Positions 1 to 7,886 of a stretch of 64,000 bases of DNA are shown in pieces. The translations under genes and the position numbers were made by a program. This DNA is from Streptomyces rapamycinicus NRRL 5491. GTDB taxonomy: Bacteria; Actinomycetota; Actinomycetes; Streptomycetales; Streptomycetaceae. The stretch is from the NCBI RefSeq assembly GCF_024298965.1, contig NZ_CP085193.1:10478001-10542000 (forward strand), given 5' to 3'. The notes under the pieces were generated by a model. That model was not told the DNA's origin. It did no database searches and worked only from the letters and a program-made list of their open reading frames with translations. Positions within the stretch are counted from its first letter, which is position 1, and every line of letters starts with the position of its first letter.

Positions 1-117
1 TACCGGCCGCTCATGACAGGACCGTTCAAGCGGGGCCGTGGCATGAGCCGAGCCGATGGGGGCAGGAAAAACTGCGGTGGTGCGGGTGTGGCGCAGGAGG
101 ATTTCCCGTACCGTCGC

Positions 118-146
118 TTGAGCGAGGGAGCGTCCATAGATACGGT
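118..146 (+). promoter_or_regulatory. Possible promoter of the DUF6421 operon
   Basis: TTGAGC (118-123) and TACGGT (141-146) are separated by 17 nt, a plausible housekeeping sigma promoter for a high-GC actinomycete. It lies about 35 nt upstream of the first gene. Seen by eye only. Confidence 0.35.
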
Positions 147-181
147 GGTCATACGCGAGTTTCTCCGGTGAAGGAGTGGTC

Positions 182-1579
182 ATGGCGAAAATCCTTTCGT
201 CTGCGATAGCTGAAGGTGTCGTTCTGCCTGCAGAGCGTGTGGTCGATCATTCGGCCTGGGCAACCCTCAAGACCGCTGTCGAAACGTTTCGCCCGTGGCA
301 GTCCAAGGACGGTTCCATCGACTTCGACGCCGAGGGCGCGCCCACTCGGGAGGCGGCCGCGGCGACCGTCGACCGGGTGATCGGGGCCATCGAGGAGCTC
401 GCCCCGCTGCTTCCGCACGACGCCGACTACCACCGGGCGGTCGTCGCGGATCTGCGCCGCTGGACCGAGGAGGGATTCGGCGTCCCCGACTTCCTCGACT
501 CGCTGCTCGCCTTCCAGCCCGCCCGCACGCGCGCCGACGGCCTCCAGCACCTCGTGGTCTTCCCCATGTACACGCAGAACGGCAATCCGGACCGCAACCT
601 GGAAGCCGTGGTGCTGCGCATGGTCTGGCCGGAGTGGCTGGCCGAGCTGGAGCGCACCCGCTATGACAACGCGCTCTACTGCGGACTGGCCTTCGAGGAC
701 TTCACCTCCGGCTACGACACCAACTCCGCGGTGCTCTTCCCCGAGACCATCGCCGTCCGCGAGGCCCCCGAGCGGTTCAGCTGGGGCGGCATCTTCTGCG
801 ACCGCGAGGCGGCCCGGTTCCGCCGGGTCAGCGAGGCGGCCGTCCGGGCCCTTGGCATCGAACTCCCCGACGACATCCGGGACATGCTCGCCGACCAGCG
901 CCGCTGCCAGGAGGCGTTCGCCCTGTGGGACATGGTCCACGACCGCACCCACAGCCATGGCGACCTGCCGTTCGACCCCTTCATGATCAAGCAGCGGCAG
1001 CCGTTCTGGATGTACGGACTGGAGGAGCTGCGCTGCGACCTCACCGCCTTCAAGGAGGCCGTGAAGCTGGACGCCGAGGGCGTCGCCCAGGGCCGTGACG
1101 TCCAGTACGCCGTGATCTTCGACCGGATGTTCCGGTTCCCGGTCACCGGCGCGCGGGTCCGCAACTACGACGGGCTCGGCGGCCAGTTGCTCTTCGCCTA
1201 CCTCCACCAGCACGACGTCGTACGCTGGACGGACAACACCCTGCACATCGACTGGTCCCGCGCCTCGCAGGTCACCAACCAGCTGTGCGGCGAGATCGAG
1301 AAGCTCTACCGTGACGGCATCGACCGCCCCAAGCTCGTCCACTGGTTCAAGGCGTACGAGCTGGTGTCGACCTATCTCGCCCCGCACCCCGGCTCGGTCT
1401 GGGCCAAGGGCCCCGAAGCCCTCGACCTGAGCCAGCCGCCGCGCAAACTCGTCGACGACGTGCTCCCCGACGAGTTTCCGCTGAGCATGTTCTACGAGGC
1501 GCTTGGGAAGAAGCTGCGAGACGTGGTCGCCTCCACCAAGGGCATCACGGCCGACAGCGATCTGCCGGCGGCGGCATGA
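182..1579 (+). CDS. DUF6421 family protein
   Basis: A 465-residue soluble protein without signal peptide or membrane segments, recognised as the actinomycete DUF6421 family, whose function is unknown. It is rich in Trp, Tyr and charged residues and shows no catalytic motif that I can name. I chose ATG 182 because AAGGAG ends 5 nt upstream; an in-frame GTG at 176 lies inside that ribosome site. Its stop overlaps the start of the next gene (ATGA at 1576-1579), so it is probably translationally coupled to the dehydrogenase and then the threonine aldolase. The overlaps suggest one shared pathway, but nothing in the sequence says which. Confidence 0.85.
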   Translation: MAKILSSAIAEGVVLPAERVVDHSAWATLKTAVETFRPWQSKDGSIDFDAEGAPTREAAAATVDRVIGAIEELAPLLPHDADYHRAVVADLRRWTEEGFGVPDFLDSLLAFQPARTRADGLQHLVVFPMYTQNGNPDRNLEAVVLRMVWPEWLAELERTRYDNALYCGLAFEDFTSGYDTNSAVLFPETIAVREAPERFSWGGIFCDREAARFRRVSEAAVRALGIELPDDIRDMLADQRRCQEAFALWDMVHDRTHSHGDLPFDPFMIKQRQPFWMYGLEELRCDLTAFKEAVKLDAEGVAQGRDVQYAVIFDRMFRFPVTGARVRNYDGLGGQLLFAYLHQHDVVRWTDNTLHIDWSRASQVTNQLCGEIEKLYRDGIDRPKLVHWFKAYELVSTYLAPHPGSVWAKGPEALDLSQPPRKLVDDVLPDEFPLSMFYEALGKKLRDVVASTKGITADSDLPAAA

Positions 1580-2415
1580 GCACCGCGCCGGCGCACAGCC
1601 CCCAGGCGGGGCAGGACGAGGAGGCGGCGAGCATGACCACACCGACATCGAGCCCCAGCCCGAACGAGCCGGGCGAGAGGCCGCTGGACGGTGCGGTGGT
1701 GGCGGTGGCCGGCGCGGCCGGCCCCGCGGGCCGGGCCACGCTGCTCCGCCTCGCCGAGGCGGGCGCCACCGTCGTCGCCTCCGACGCCGACCCGGCGCGG
1801 CTGGCCGAGGCGGTGGACACGGCGCGCTACGCCCACGGCGGCGCCAGCGTCACCGGCGAGACGGTCGACCTGCTCGACCTCGGCGCCGCCCGCGCCTGGG
1901 CCGACCGCACCGAGAAGGAGTTCGGCCGGGTCGACGGGCTGATCCACCTGGTCGGCGGCTGGCGCGGCGGCAAGACCTTCGCCGACGCCCCGCTCGCCGA
2001 CTGGGACACCCTGCACAATCTGCTGATCCGCACCGCCCAGCACACCTCCCTCGCCTTCCACGACGCCCTGCTGCGCAGCGGCAAGGGCCGCTATGTGCTG
2101 ATCAGCGCGGCGGGCGCGTCCAAGCCCACCGCGGGCAACGCCGCGTACGCCGCCGCCAAGGCCGCCGCCGAGGCCTGGACGCTCGCGCTCGCCGACTCCT
2201 TCCGCAAACTGGGGGGCGAGAGCGGTCCGCCGGCGGCCGCTGCCATCCTGGTGGTCAAGGCGCTGGTGCACGACGCCATGCGGGCGGAGCGCCCCAACGC
2301 GAAGTTCGCGGGCTTCACGGACGTCAAGGAGCTGGCCGAGGCCATCACCGGACTCTGGGACCGGCCCGCCCAGGAAGTGAACGGAACCCGCCTGTGGCTG
2401 ACCCCCGAGCAGTGA
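1576..2415 (+). CDS. Short-chain dehydrogenase/reductase (SDR)
   Basis: A 279-residue Rossmann-fold oxidoreductase. After a polar N-terminal tail of about 35 residues comes the cofactor-binding glycine motif (GAAGPAG), and later the catalytic Tyr-x-x-x-Lys as YAAAK preceded by an ISAAGAS serine region. This is the classical SDR arrangement, using NAD(H) or NADP(H). The substrate cannot be inferred. It is the middle gene of a three-gene overlap: its ATG sits in the stop of DUF6421, and its TGA is shared with the GTG start of the aldolase. Coupled translation and stoichiometric production are therefore likely. Confidence 0.88.
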   Translation: MSTAPAHSPQAGQDEEAASMTTPTSSPSPNEPGERPLDGAVVAVAGAAGPAGRATLLRLAEAGATVVASDADPARLAEAVDTARYAHGGASVTGETVDLLDLGAARAWADRTEKEFGRVDGLIHLVGGWRGGKTFADAPLADWDTLHNLLIRTAQHTSLAFHDALLRSGKGRYVLISAAGASKPTAGNAAYAAAKAAAEAWTLALADSFRKLGGESGPPAAAAILVVKALVHDAMRAERPNAKFAGFTDVKELAEAITGLWDRPAQEVNGTRLWLTPEQ

Positions 2416-3473
2416 GGACCGACGCCCGCCGCCACCACGACCCCGAGGTGCGCGGCTTCGCCAGCGACAATTACGCCGGCACCCACCCGGAGATCCTCGC
2501 CGCGCTCGCCCTGGCCGACGGAGGCCATCAGGTCTCCTACGGCGAGGATGACTACACCGCGCATCTGCAGTTCGTCATGCGCAGCCACTTCGGCCCGCAC
2601 GCCCAGGCGTTCCCGGTCTTCAACGGCACCGGCTCCAACGTCGTCGCCCTCCAGGCCCTCACCGACCGCTGGGGCGCGGTCATCTGCGCCGAGTCCGCCC
2701 ATATCAACGTGGACGAGTGCGGGGCGCCCGAGCGCGTCGGCGGGCTGAAGCTGCTCACCGTCCCCACCGAGGACGGCAAGCTCAGCCCCGAGCTCATCGA
2801 CCGCCAGGCATGGGGCTGGGACGATGAGCACCGGGCGATGCCACAGGTGGTCTCGATCGCCCAGAACACCGAGCTCGGCACCGTCTATACGGTGGACGAG
2901 ATCCGCGCCATCTGCGACCACGCGCACGAGCGCGGGATGAAGGTCCACCTCGACGGCGCCCGGATAGCCAACGCGGCCGCGTCCCTGGACGTGCCGATGC
3001 GCGCGTTCACCAACGCGGCGGGCGTCGACATCCTGTCGTTCGGCGGCACCAAGAACGGAATGCTCTTCGGCGAGGCCGTCGTCGTCCTCGACCCGGACGC
3101 GGTGGGCGCCATGAAGCATCTGCGCAAGCTGTCCATGCAGCTGGCGTCCAAGATGCGGTTCATCTCCGTCCAGCTGGAGGCCCTGCTCGCCCGCGACCTG
3201 TGGCTGCGCAACGCCCGCCACGCCAACACCATGGCCCAGCGGCTGGCGGACGGCGTGCGCGCGGTGGACGGGGTGGAGATCCTCCACCCGGTCCAGGCCA
3301 ACGCGGTCTTCGCCCGGCTCCCGCACGAGGTGAGCGAACGCCTCCAGAAGCGCTACCGCTTCTACTTCTGGGACGAGACCGCGGGCGATGTGCGCTGGAT
3401 GTGCTCCTTCGACACCACGGAGGAGGACGTGGACGGCTTCCTCACGGCCCTCAAGGAGGAGATGGGCCGGTAG
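2412..3473 (+). CDS. ltaE: Low-specificity L-threonine aldolase (beta-eliminating lyase family)
   Basis: A 353-residue fold-type I PLP enzyme that would cleave threonine or allo-threonine to glycine and acetaldehyde. Recognisable pieces are the N-terminal FASDNYAGTHPEIL, the HLDGARIANAA aspartate segment, and the PLP-binding lysine in SFGGTKNGML. GTG 2412 is the start because it gives the family's usual N-terminus and overlaps the preceding TGA (GTGA, 2412-2415). The much longer upstream reading frame is not coding. A GC-rich hairpin follows the stop. Related beta-hydroxy-amino acids are possible substrates. Confidence 0.9.
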   Translation: MRTDARRHHDPEVRGFASDNYAGTHPEILAALALADGGHQVSYGEDDYTAHLQFVMRSHFGPHAQAFPVFNGTGSNVVALQALTDRWGAVICAESAHINVDECGAPERVGGLKLLTVPTEDGKLSPELIDRQAWGWDDEHRAMPQVVSIAQNTELGTVYTVDEIRAICDHAHERGMKVHLDGARIANAAASLDVPMRAFTNAAGVDILSFGGTKNGMLFGEAVVVLDPDAVGAMKHLRKLSMQLASKMRFISVQLEALLARDLWLRNARHANTMAQRLADGVRAVDGVEILHPVQANAVFARLPHEVSERLQKRYRFYFWDETAGDVRWMCSFDTTEEDVDGFLTALKEEMGR

Positions 3474-3497
3474 GCCGTTTCCGGGAACGAGCGCACG

Positions 3498-3519
3498 GGG
3501 CGGGCCGCACGGCCCGCCC
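3498..3519. terminator. Hairpin terminator between convergent genes
   Basis: Perfect 9-bp stem GGGCGGGCC / GGCCCGCCC with a 4-nt loop, 25 bp after the aldolase stop. It lies between two converging transcripts and could serve both. Confidence 0.6.
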
Positions 3520-3572
3520 TGCGGCCTTCCGTCCCCTAAGCGGATCGGCGGAAGTCGGCTTGCGGTTCGGTG

Positions 3573-3660
3573 GCGCCCCGAAGGGGCGCGGGCCTGTGTC
3601 GAGGTGCGGCTCCGCCGCGCGGGCGCGACCAGCCACGACGCAGCCGCGGATGAACGACGG
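3573..3660. repeat. Extragenic GC-rich hairpin repeat typical of Streptomyces
   Basis: Two adjacent hairpins: GCGCCCC-GAA-GGGGCGC (3573-3589) and GCGGC-TCC-GCCGC (3606-3618), followed by a GCGACCAGCC stretch. Such sequences recur between genes in Streptomyces, from memory of the genus. A related core recurs in this window at 27187-27199. Confidence 0.5.
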
Positions 3661-3687
3661 CACCTCGCGCCACTTCCCGCGGAGCGC

Positions 3688-4419
3688 TCAGCGGCCCCGG
3701 TCCAGGGCCAGCGCCTCGGCCGGGGTGGGAGCGGTGCCGCCCAGGTGGGCCGGGACCCACCAGGTGTCCTCCGGGCCCTTGGGCCGCACCGGATACGCCC
3801 GCTGCGCCGCCTCCAGCAGATCCTGCACCCGGCCGCGCAGCCGCTCGGTCAGGGTGTCCGAGGGCTCGGTCGGGTCGGCCTCCATCGGCTCGCCGATCCG
3901 CATCGTGATCGGGAAGTGATGGCGGCCCAGCGCCCGCTTCTGGCCCTTGGTCCACAGCCGCTGGGTGCCCCACAGCGCCATGGGCAACAGCGGGACGCCC
4001 GCCTCCTGCGCCAGCCGGGCCGCGCCCGACTTGAAGTTCTTGAGGGTGAAGGACCGCGAGATCGTCGCCTCCGGGAAGACGCCGATGATCTCGCCGGAGC
4101 GCAGCGCCCGCAGGGCGTGCTTGTACGCGTCCATACCCGCCGCGCGGTCCACCGGAATGTGCTTCATCGCGCGCATCAGCGGCCCGGAGACCTTGTGCCG
4201 GAAGACCGACTCCTTGGCCATGAACCGCACCAGCCGCTTGGCCGGACGGGCGGTCAGCCCGCAGAAGACGAAGTCGAGATAGCCGATGTGGTTGCTCACC
4301 AGAACCGCGCCACCCGTCTGCGGGACATTCTCGGTGCCCTTGATGTCGAAGCGCAGATCGAGCGCCTTGAACATGGTGCGGGCGATGCCGATCACCGGCG
4401 GGTAGACGAGCTCTGCCAT
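3688..4419 (-). CDS. 1-acyl-sn-glycerol-3-phosphate acyltransferase (PlsC family)
   Basis: A 243-residue lysophospholipid acyltransferase. It carries the catalytic H-x4-D motif (NHIGYLD, about residues 43-49) and the substrate-binding VFPEATIS motif, and would acylate lysophosphatidate or a similar acceptor at the inner membrane face. The chosen start gives the normal family length; the open frame runs further upstream but lacks family features. The C-terminus after about residue 215 is a Pro-rich tail. It faces the aldolase gene and is divergent from the thioredoxin gene. Confidence 0.88.
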   Translation of the reverse strand: MAELVYPPVIGIARTMFKALDLRFDIKGTENVPQTGGAVLVSNHIGYLDFVFCGLTARPAKRLVRFMAKESVFRHKVSGPLMRAMKHIPVDRAAGMDAYKHALRALRSGEIIGVFPEATISRSFTLKNFKSGAARLAQEAGVPLLPMALWGTQRLWTKGQKRALGRHHFPITMRIGEPMEADPTEPSDTLTERLRGRVQDLLEAAQRAYPVRPKGPEDTWWVPAHLGGTAPTPAEALALDRGR

Positions 4420-4635
4420 CGAGGACCCTTCGTCGTATGCCTGGGGAGGGTTCTCCCGGCGGAAGTTACGCGGCCGTAGGTATCCGGCTTCTGGCAGATG
4501 GTGCCCGATGTCGTCTCTTTGTGCTACCGCGCGGCGCGGCCCGGCCGAGAGATCCTCATCACGTCGGGGAGCCACCTGGGAATCCCCGGGCCGCCCAGGA
4601 CGCTGCACCAGGGAGGCCCGACCGGGAGGAGACAG

Positions 4636-4962
4636 GTGCGAGACGGCGACGGAAGCCGGCGGCTGGGCGCCGCCGAGCTCGGCGCGGAGCTGGGGGAGCG
4701 GGCGACGCTGGTCCAGTTCTCCAGCGCCTTCTGCCAGCCCTGCCGGGCCACCCGGCGGACGCTGTCCGAGGTGGCCGCCATGGTGGACGGCGTGGCGCAT
4801 ATCGAGATCGACGCCGAGTCGCGGCTGGAGCTCGTCCGGGCGCTGGACATCGCCCGTACCCCCACCGTGCTGGTGCTCGACGCGGCCGGGCGGGTCGTAC
4901 GGCGGGCCTCCGGGCTGCCGCGCCGGGCCGATGTCATCGCCGCTCTGGGTGATGCCGTGTGA
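4636..4962 (+). CDS. Thioredoxin-fold protein with CQPC active site
   Basis: A 108-residue single-domain thioredoxin. The redox pair is Cys33-Gln-Pro-Cys36, and the cis-proline loop appears as ARTPTVLVLD. GTG 4636 is chosen for its GGAGGA site 5 nt upstream; a longer frame to 4498 adds only low-complexity sequence. The motif differs from the classical WCGPC (here FCQPC), so it may serve a specialised disulfide substrate rather than general thioredoxin duty. It lies just before the leader peptide and flavin reductase, a setting consistent with sulfur or redox metabolism. Confidence 0.82.
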   Translation: MRDGDGSRRLGAAELGAELGERATLVQFSSAFCQPCRATRRTLSEVAAMVDGVAHIEIDAESRLELVRALDIARTPTVLVLDAAGRVVRRASGLPRRADVIAALGDAV

Positions 4963-5020
4963 GCCACCGCGCCCCGGCCCCACTTGACGGTCCGCACCCG
5001 GCGTGGTCAGGGTGAACGGC

Positions 5021-5101
5021 ATGCGGCCTGGACCCCTTCTTTACGGACGTGTGCACGTGGACCTGATGCGGACCGCCGGCGCACGGTGTCCGGGCGGGTG
5101 A
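5021..5101 (+). CDS. Putative regulatory leader peptide (HVDL type)
   Basis: A 26-codon ORF ending 55 nt before the flavin reductase gene. The middle reads GRVHVDLMRTAGARC. It matches a pattern I know from short actinomycete leader peptides (R-x-H-V-D-L-x-R-x-A-x-x-x-C) found ahead of sulfur and cysteine metabolism genes. A single Cys codon sits near the end, as in cysteine-sensing leader peptides. An in-frame GTG at 5012 is an alternative start; the ribosome site is weak (AGGG). No clear attenuator hairpin is visible between it and the reductase. Confidence 0.6.
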   Translation: MRPGPLLYGRVHVDLMRTAGARCPGG

Positions 5102-5156
5102 GCGAACCAAGGACAAGCGCAGCCCCCGCCCGTACCTCCGGCAGAAGGACAACTCC

Positions 5157-5663
5157 ATGACGGCAACGCACGACCTCGGCACGTCCGCGCCGGCGACGTC
5201 CGACCTCTTCCGCTCCGTCTTCCGCAGGCACGCCTCCGGCGTCGCCGTGATCACCGCCCAGGGCACCCGCCCGGTCGGCTTCACCGCCACCTCCCTCGCC
5301 TCCGTGGCCGCCGAGCCGCCGCTGCTCTCCTTCGGCGTGGGCACCGGCTCCTCGAGCTGGCCGGTGCTCTCCGAGGCCGAGTACGTCGGTGTCCACATTC
5401 TGGGCGAGCACCAGCGGGAGCTGGCCGCGACCTTCGCGCGCAGCGGTGCCGACCGCTTCGGACCGGCCACCGGCTGGCGCTCGGGACCGGAGGGTGTGCC
5501 GGTGCTCGACGGGGTGCTGGCGTGGCTGGTGTGCCGGGTGGTGGCCCGGATACCCGCCGGGGACCACCGAGTGCTGATCGGCGAGGTCACCACGGGTACG
5601 GCGGCCGGGACCGGCCGTCCGCTGCTGTACCACCAGGGGCGCTTCCACGCGCTCCGCGACTGA
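5157..5663 (+). CDS. Flavin reductase family protein
   Basis: A 168-residue FMN-binding split-barrel protein that would reduce flavin with NAD(P)H, usually to supply a partner monooxygenase. Diagnostic stretches are the N-terminal FRRHASGVAVITA, then PVGFTATS and the PPLLSFGV strand. ATG 5157 has AGAAGGA about 7 nt upstream. A putative Cys-containing leader peptide lies directly upstream, hinting at control by sulfur supply. No monooxygenase is adjacent; the nearest flavoprotein genes are etfB and etfA. Confidence 0.88.
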   Translation: MTATHDLGTSAPATSDLFRSVFRRHASGVAVITAQGTRPVGFTATSLASVAAEPPLLSFGVGTGSSSWPVLSEAEYVGVHILGEHQRELAATFARSGADRFGPATGWRSGPEGVPVLDGVLAWLVCRVVARIPAGDHRVLIGEVTTGTAAGTGRPLLYHQGRFHALRD

Positions 5664-5926
5664 CCTGTCACGCGCTCCTCGGCCGACCCGCGCCCCTCCG
5701 ATTGGCATGTACGCCTCGCGTTGATCACCGCCGTTGGCAAGGTCACAGTTCAAGCGGGTTGCGTATGGGGAAGGAGCTGGGTGTACTGACGAGTAATATT
5801 TTGCTGCGGTGCATGGGCCGCCCGGCAGGAAACCGCCCGCGGTACCGCCCGGGTCCCGCCCCCGAAGGCGCCTATGCTGCCAGCAACAAGGCAGCTCGGT
5901 AGAGACGATGCAGTAGGAGAGCCGGC

Positions 5927-6712
5927 GTGAGCTTGAGGATCGTTGTCTGTGTGAAGTACGTGCCCGACGCCACCGGCGACCGGCACTTCGCCGAGGACCT
6001 GACCGTTGATCGCGATGACGTGGACGGTCTGCTCTCGGAGCTGGATGAGTACGCGGTCGAGCAGGCGCTGCAGATCGCCGACGAGGCCGATGAGGCCGAG
6101 ATCACCGTTCTGACCGTCGGTCCGGAGGACGCCAAGGACGCGCTGCGCAAGGCGCTGTCGATGGGTGCGGACAAGGCCGTGCACGTCGAGGACGAGGATC
6201 TGCACGGCACGGACGCGCTGGGGACCTCGCTGGTGCTGGCCAGGGCGGTGGAGAAGACGGGTTACGACCTGGTCGTCTGCGGGATGGCTTCCACCGACGG
6301 CACGATGGGTGTGCTCCCGGCGATGCTGGCGGAGCGCCTGGGTGTGCCGCAGGTGTCGCTGTTGTCGGAGGTGTCGGTCGGGGACGGCATCGTGAAGGGG
6401 CGCCGTGACGGGGACACCGCGACCGAGCAGTTGGAGGCGCAGCTTCCGGCGGTGGTGTCGGTGACCGATCAGTCGGGTGAGGCGCGTTACCCGTCGTTCA
6501 AGGGCATCATGGCGGCGAAGAAGAAGCCGGTGACCTCCTGGGACCTGTCCGACCTCGACATCGAGGCCGAGGACGTGGGGCTGGAGGGTGCCTGGACGGC
6601 GGTCGAGGGTGCCACCGAGCGTCCGGCCCGTACGGCGGGCACGATCGTCAAGGACGAGGGCGAGGGCGGCAAGCAGCTCGCCGAGTTCCTGGCGGGTCAG
6701 AAGTTCATCTGA
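5927..6712 (+). CDS. etfB: Electron transfer flavoprotein, beta subunit
   Basis: A 261-residue EtfB. The N-terminus RIVVCVKYVPD and the central VCGMASTDGTMGVLP nucleotide-binding region are typical. With EtfA it takes electrons from acyl-CoA and other dehydrogenases and passes them to the quinone pool through ETF dehydrogenase. GTG 5927 follows AGGAG by 7 nt. The 263-bp gap before it contains an AT-rich patch around 5791-5802 that probably belongs to the promoter. etfA follows after 54 nt, so the two are co-transcribed. Confidence 0.95.
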   Translation: MSLRIVVCVKYVPDATGDRHFAEDLTVDRDDVDGLLSELDEYAVEQALQIADEADEAEITVLTVGPEDAKDALRKALSMGADKAVHVEDEDLHGTDALGTSLVLARAVEKTGYDLVVCGMASTDGTMGVLPAMLAERLGVPQVSLLSEVSVGDGIVKGRRDGDTATEQLEAQLPAVVSVTDQSGEARYPSFKGIMAAKKKPVTSWDLSDLDIEAEDVGLEGAWTAVEGATERPARTAGTIVKDEGEGGKQLAEFLAGQKFI

Positions 6713-6766
6713 GCCGCGCTGCCCCTACCGCCCAGATCTTTCGCATTTCGCAGGAGAGCGATTCCC

Positions 6767-7729
6767 ATGGCTGAAGTCCTTGTCTTTGTCGACCACGTGG
6801 ACGGTGCCGTCCGCAAGCCCACCCTGGAGCTGCTGACCCTGGCCCGCCGCATCGGTGAGCCGGTCGCGGTCTCCCTCGGCGCCGGTGCCGAGAACACCGC
6901 GTCCGCTCTCGCCGAGCACGGTGCGGTGCGGGTGCTGACCGCTGACGCGCCCGAGTTCGCCGACTACCTCGTCGTTCCGAAGGTGGACGCGGTCCAGGCC
7001 GCGTACGAGGCCGTGTCGCCGTCCGCGGTGCTGTTCCCGTCTTCCGCGGAGGGCAAGGAGATCGCGGCCCGGCTGGCGGTCCGTATCGGCTCGGGGATCA
7101 TCACCGACGCGGTGGACCTGGAGGCCGGTGAGGAGGGTCCGGTGGCGACGCAGTCGGTGTTCGCCGCCGCCTTCACGACCAGGTCCCGGGTCAGCAGGGG
7201 CACTCCGGTGATCACCGTGAAGCCGAACTCGGCCGCCGTGGAGGCCGCCCCGGCCGCGGGCGCGGTCGAGGTGCTTCAGGTGTCCTTCTCTGAGCGCGCC
7301 ACCGGCACGAAGGTCGTCTCGCGCACGCCGCGTGAGTCGACCGGGCGCCCCGACCTGACCGAGGCCGCGATTGTGGTCTCCGGTGGCCGTGGTGTGGGCG
7401 GTGCGGAGAACTTCCCCGTCGTCGAGGCCCTGGCCGACTCCCTCGGCGCGGCTGTTGGTGCTTCGCGTGCGGCGGTGGACGCGGGCTGGTATCCGCATAC
7501 CAATCAGGTGGGGCAGACGGGTAAGACCGTCTCGCCGCAGTTGTATGTCGCGGCGGGTATCTCGGGCGCGATTCAGCACCGGGCGGGTATGCAGACTTCG
7601 AAGACCATTGTGGCTGTGAACAAGGATGCCGAGGCGCCGATCTTCGATCTGGTCGACTACGGCGTGGTCGGCGACCTCTTCGAGGTCGTCCCGCAGCTGA
7701 CCGAGGAGGTCAAGGCACGCAAGGGCTGA
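6767..7729 (+). CDS. etfA: Electron transfer flavoprotein, alpha subunit
   Basis: A 320-residue EtfA. The C-terminal FAD-binding domain is clear: [12 protein letters not shown], the [13 protein letters not shown] stretch, and [17 protein letters not shown] before VAVNKD. The N-terminal half matches the alpha-subunit domain I. ATG 6767 has AGGAG about 9 nt upstream. It forms a heterodimer with the preceding EtfB and carries electrons from fatty or amino acid oxidation. Transcription probably stops at the hairpin at 7748-7780. Confidence 0.95.
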   Translation: MAEVLVFVDHVDGAVRKPTLELLTLARRIGEPVAVSLGAGAENTASALAEHGAVRVLTADAPEFADYLVVPKVDAVQAAYEAVSPSAVLFPSSAEGKEIAARLAVRIGSGIITDAVDLEAGEEGPVATQSVFAAAFTTRSRVSRGTPVITVKPNSAAVEAAPAAGAVEVLQVSFSERATGTKVVSRTPRESTGRPDLTEAAIVVSGGRGVGGAENFPVVEALADSLGAAVGASRAAVDAGWYPHTNQVGQTGKTVSPQLYVAAGISGAIQHRAGMQTSKTIVAVNKDAEAPIFDLVDYGVVGDLFEVVPQLTEEVKARKG

Positions 7730-7747
7730 CACCCGCCGGACCTCCGC

Positions 7748-7780
7748 GAGGCCCCGTACGCGATGCGCGTGCGGGGCCTC
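7748..7780 (+). terminator. Terminator after etfBA
   Basis: Arms GAGGCCCCGTACGC and GCGTGCGGGGCCTC (one G-T mismatch) with a 5-nt loop, 18 bp downstream of the etfA stop. Confidence 0.7.
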
Positions 7781-7798
7781 GCGGCTGCCGGGAGGGTG

Positions 7799-7828
7799 TT
7801 GACCCGCCGTTCCACGGCTGGCTAACTT
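7799..7828 (+). promoter_or_regulatory. Predicted promoter of the DUF6986 gene
   Basis: TTGACC (7799-7804) and TAACTT (7823-7828) with an 18-nt spacer. The predicted start of transcription, around 7835, is just upstream of the palindrome at 7844-7864. Confidence 0.5.
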
Positions 7829-7843
7829 CACCGTACGGATCAT

Positions 7844-7864
7844 CGTTTCCGTACAGCGGAAACG
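7844..7864. promoter_or_regulatory. Palindromic operator, IclR type
   Basis: Perfect inverted repeat CGTTTCCG - 5 nt - CGGAAACG, just downstream of the predicted -10 box and 22 nt before the start codon. The TTTCCG/CGGAAA arms with short spacer resemble binding sites of IclR-family repressors such as AllR of the Streptomyces allantoin pathway. Binding there would block transcription. Confidence 0.55.
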
Positions 7865-7886
7865 GCGGGAAGGGTGGCGAACGGAC

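Noticed and set aside
149..1648. Long minus-strand ORF opposite the DUF6421 gene
   Set aside because: It is the GC-skewed antisense frame of a conserved gene, with low-complexity Gly/Ala/Val/Arg composition and no family features. The same holds for the many other long opposite-strand frames in the window.
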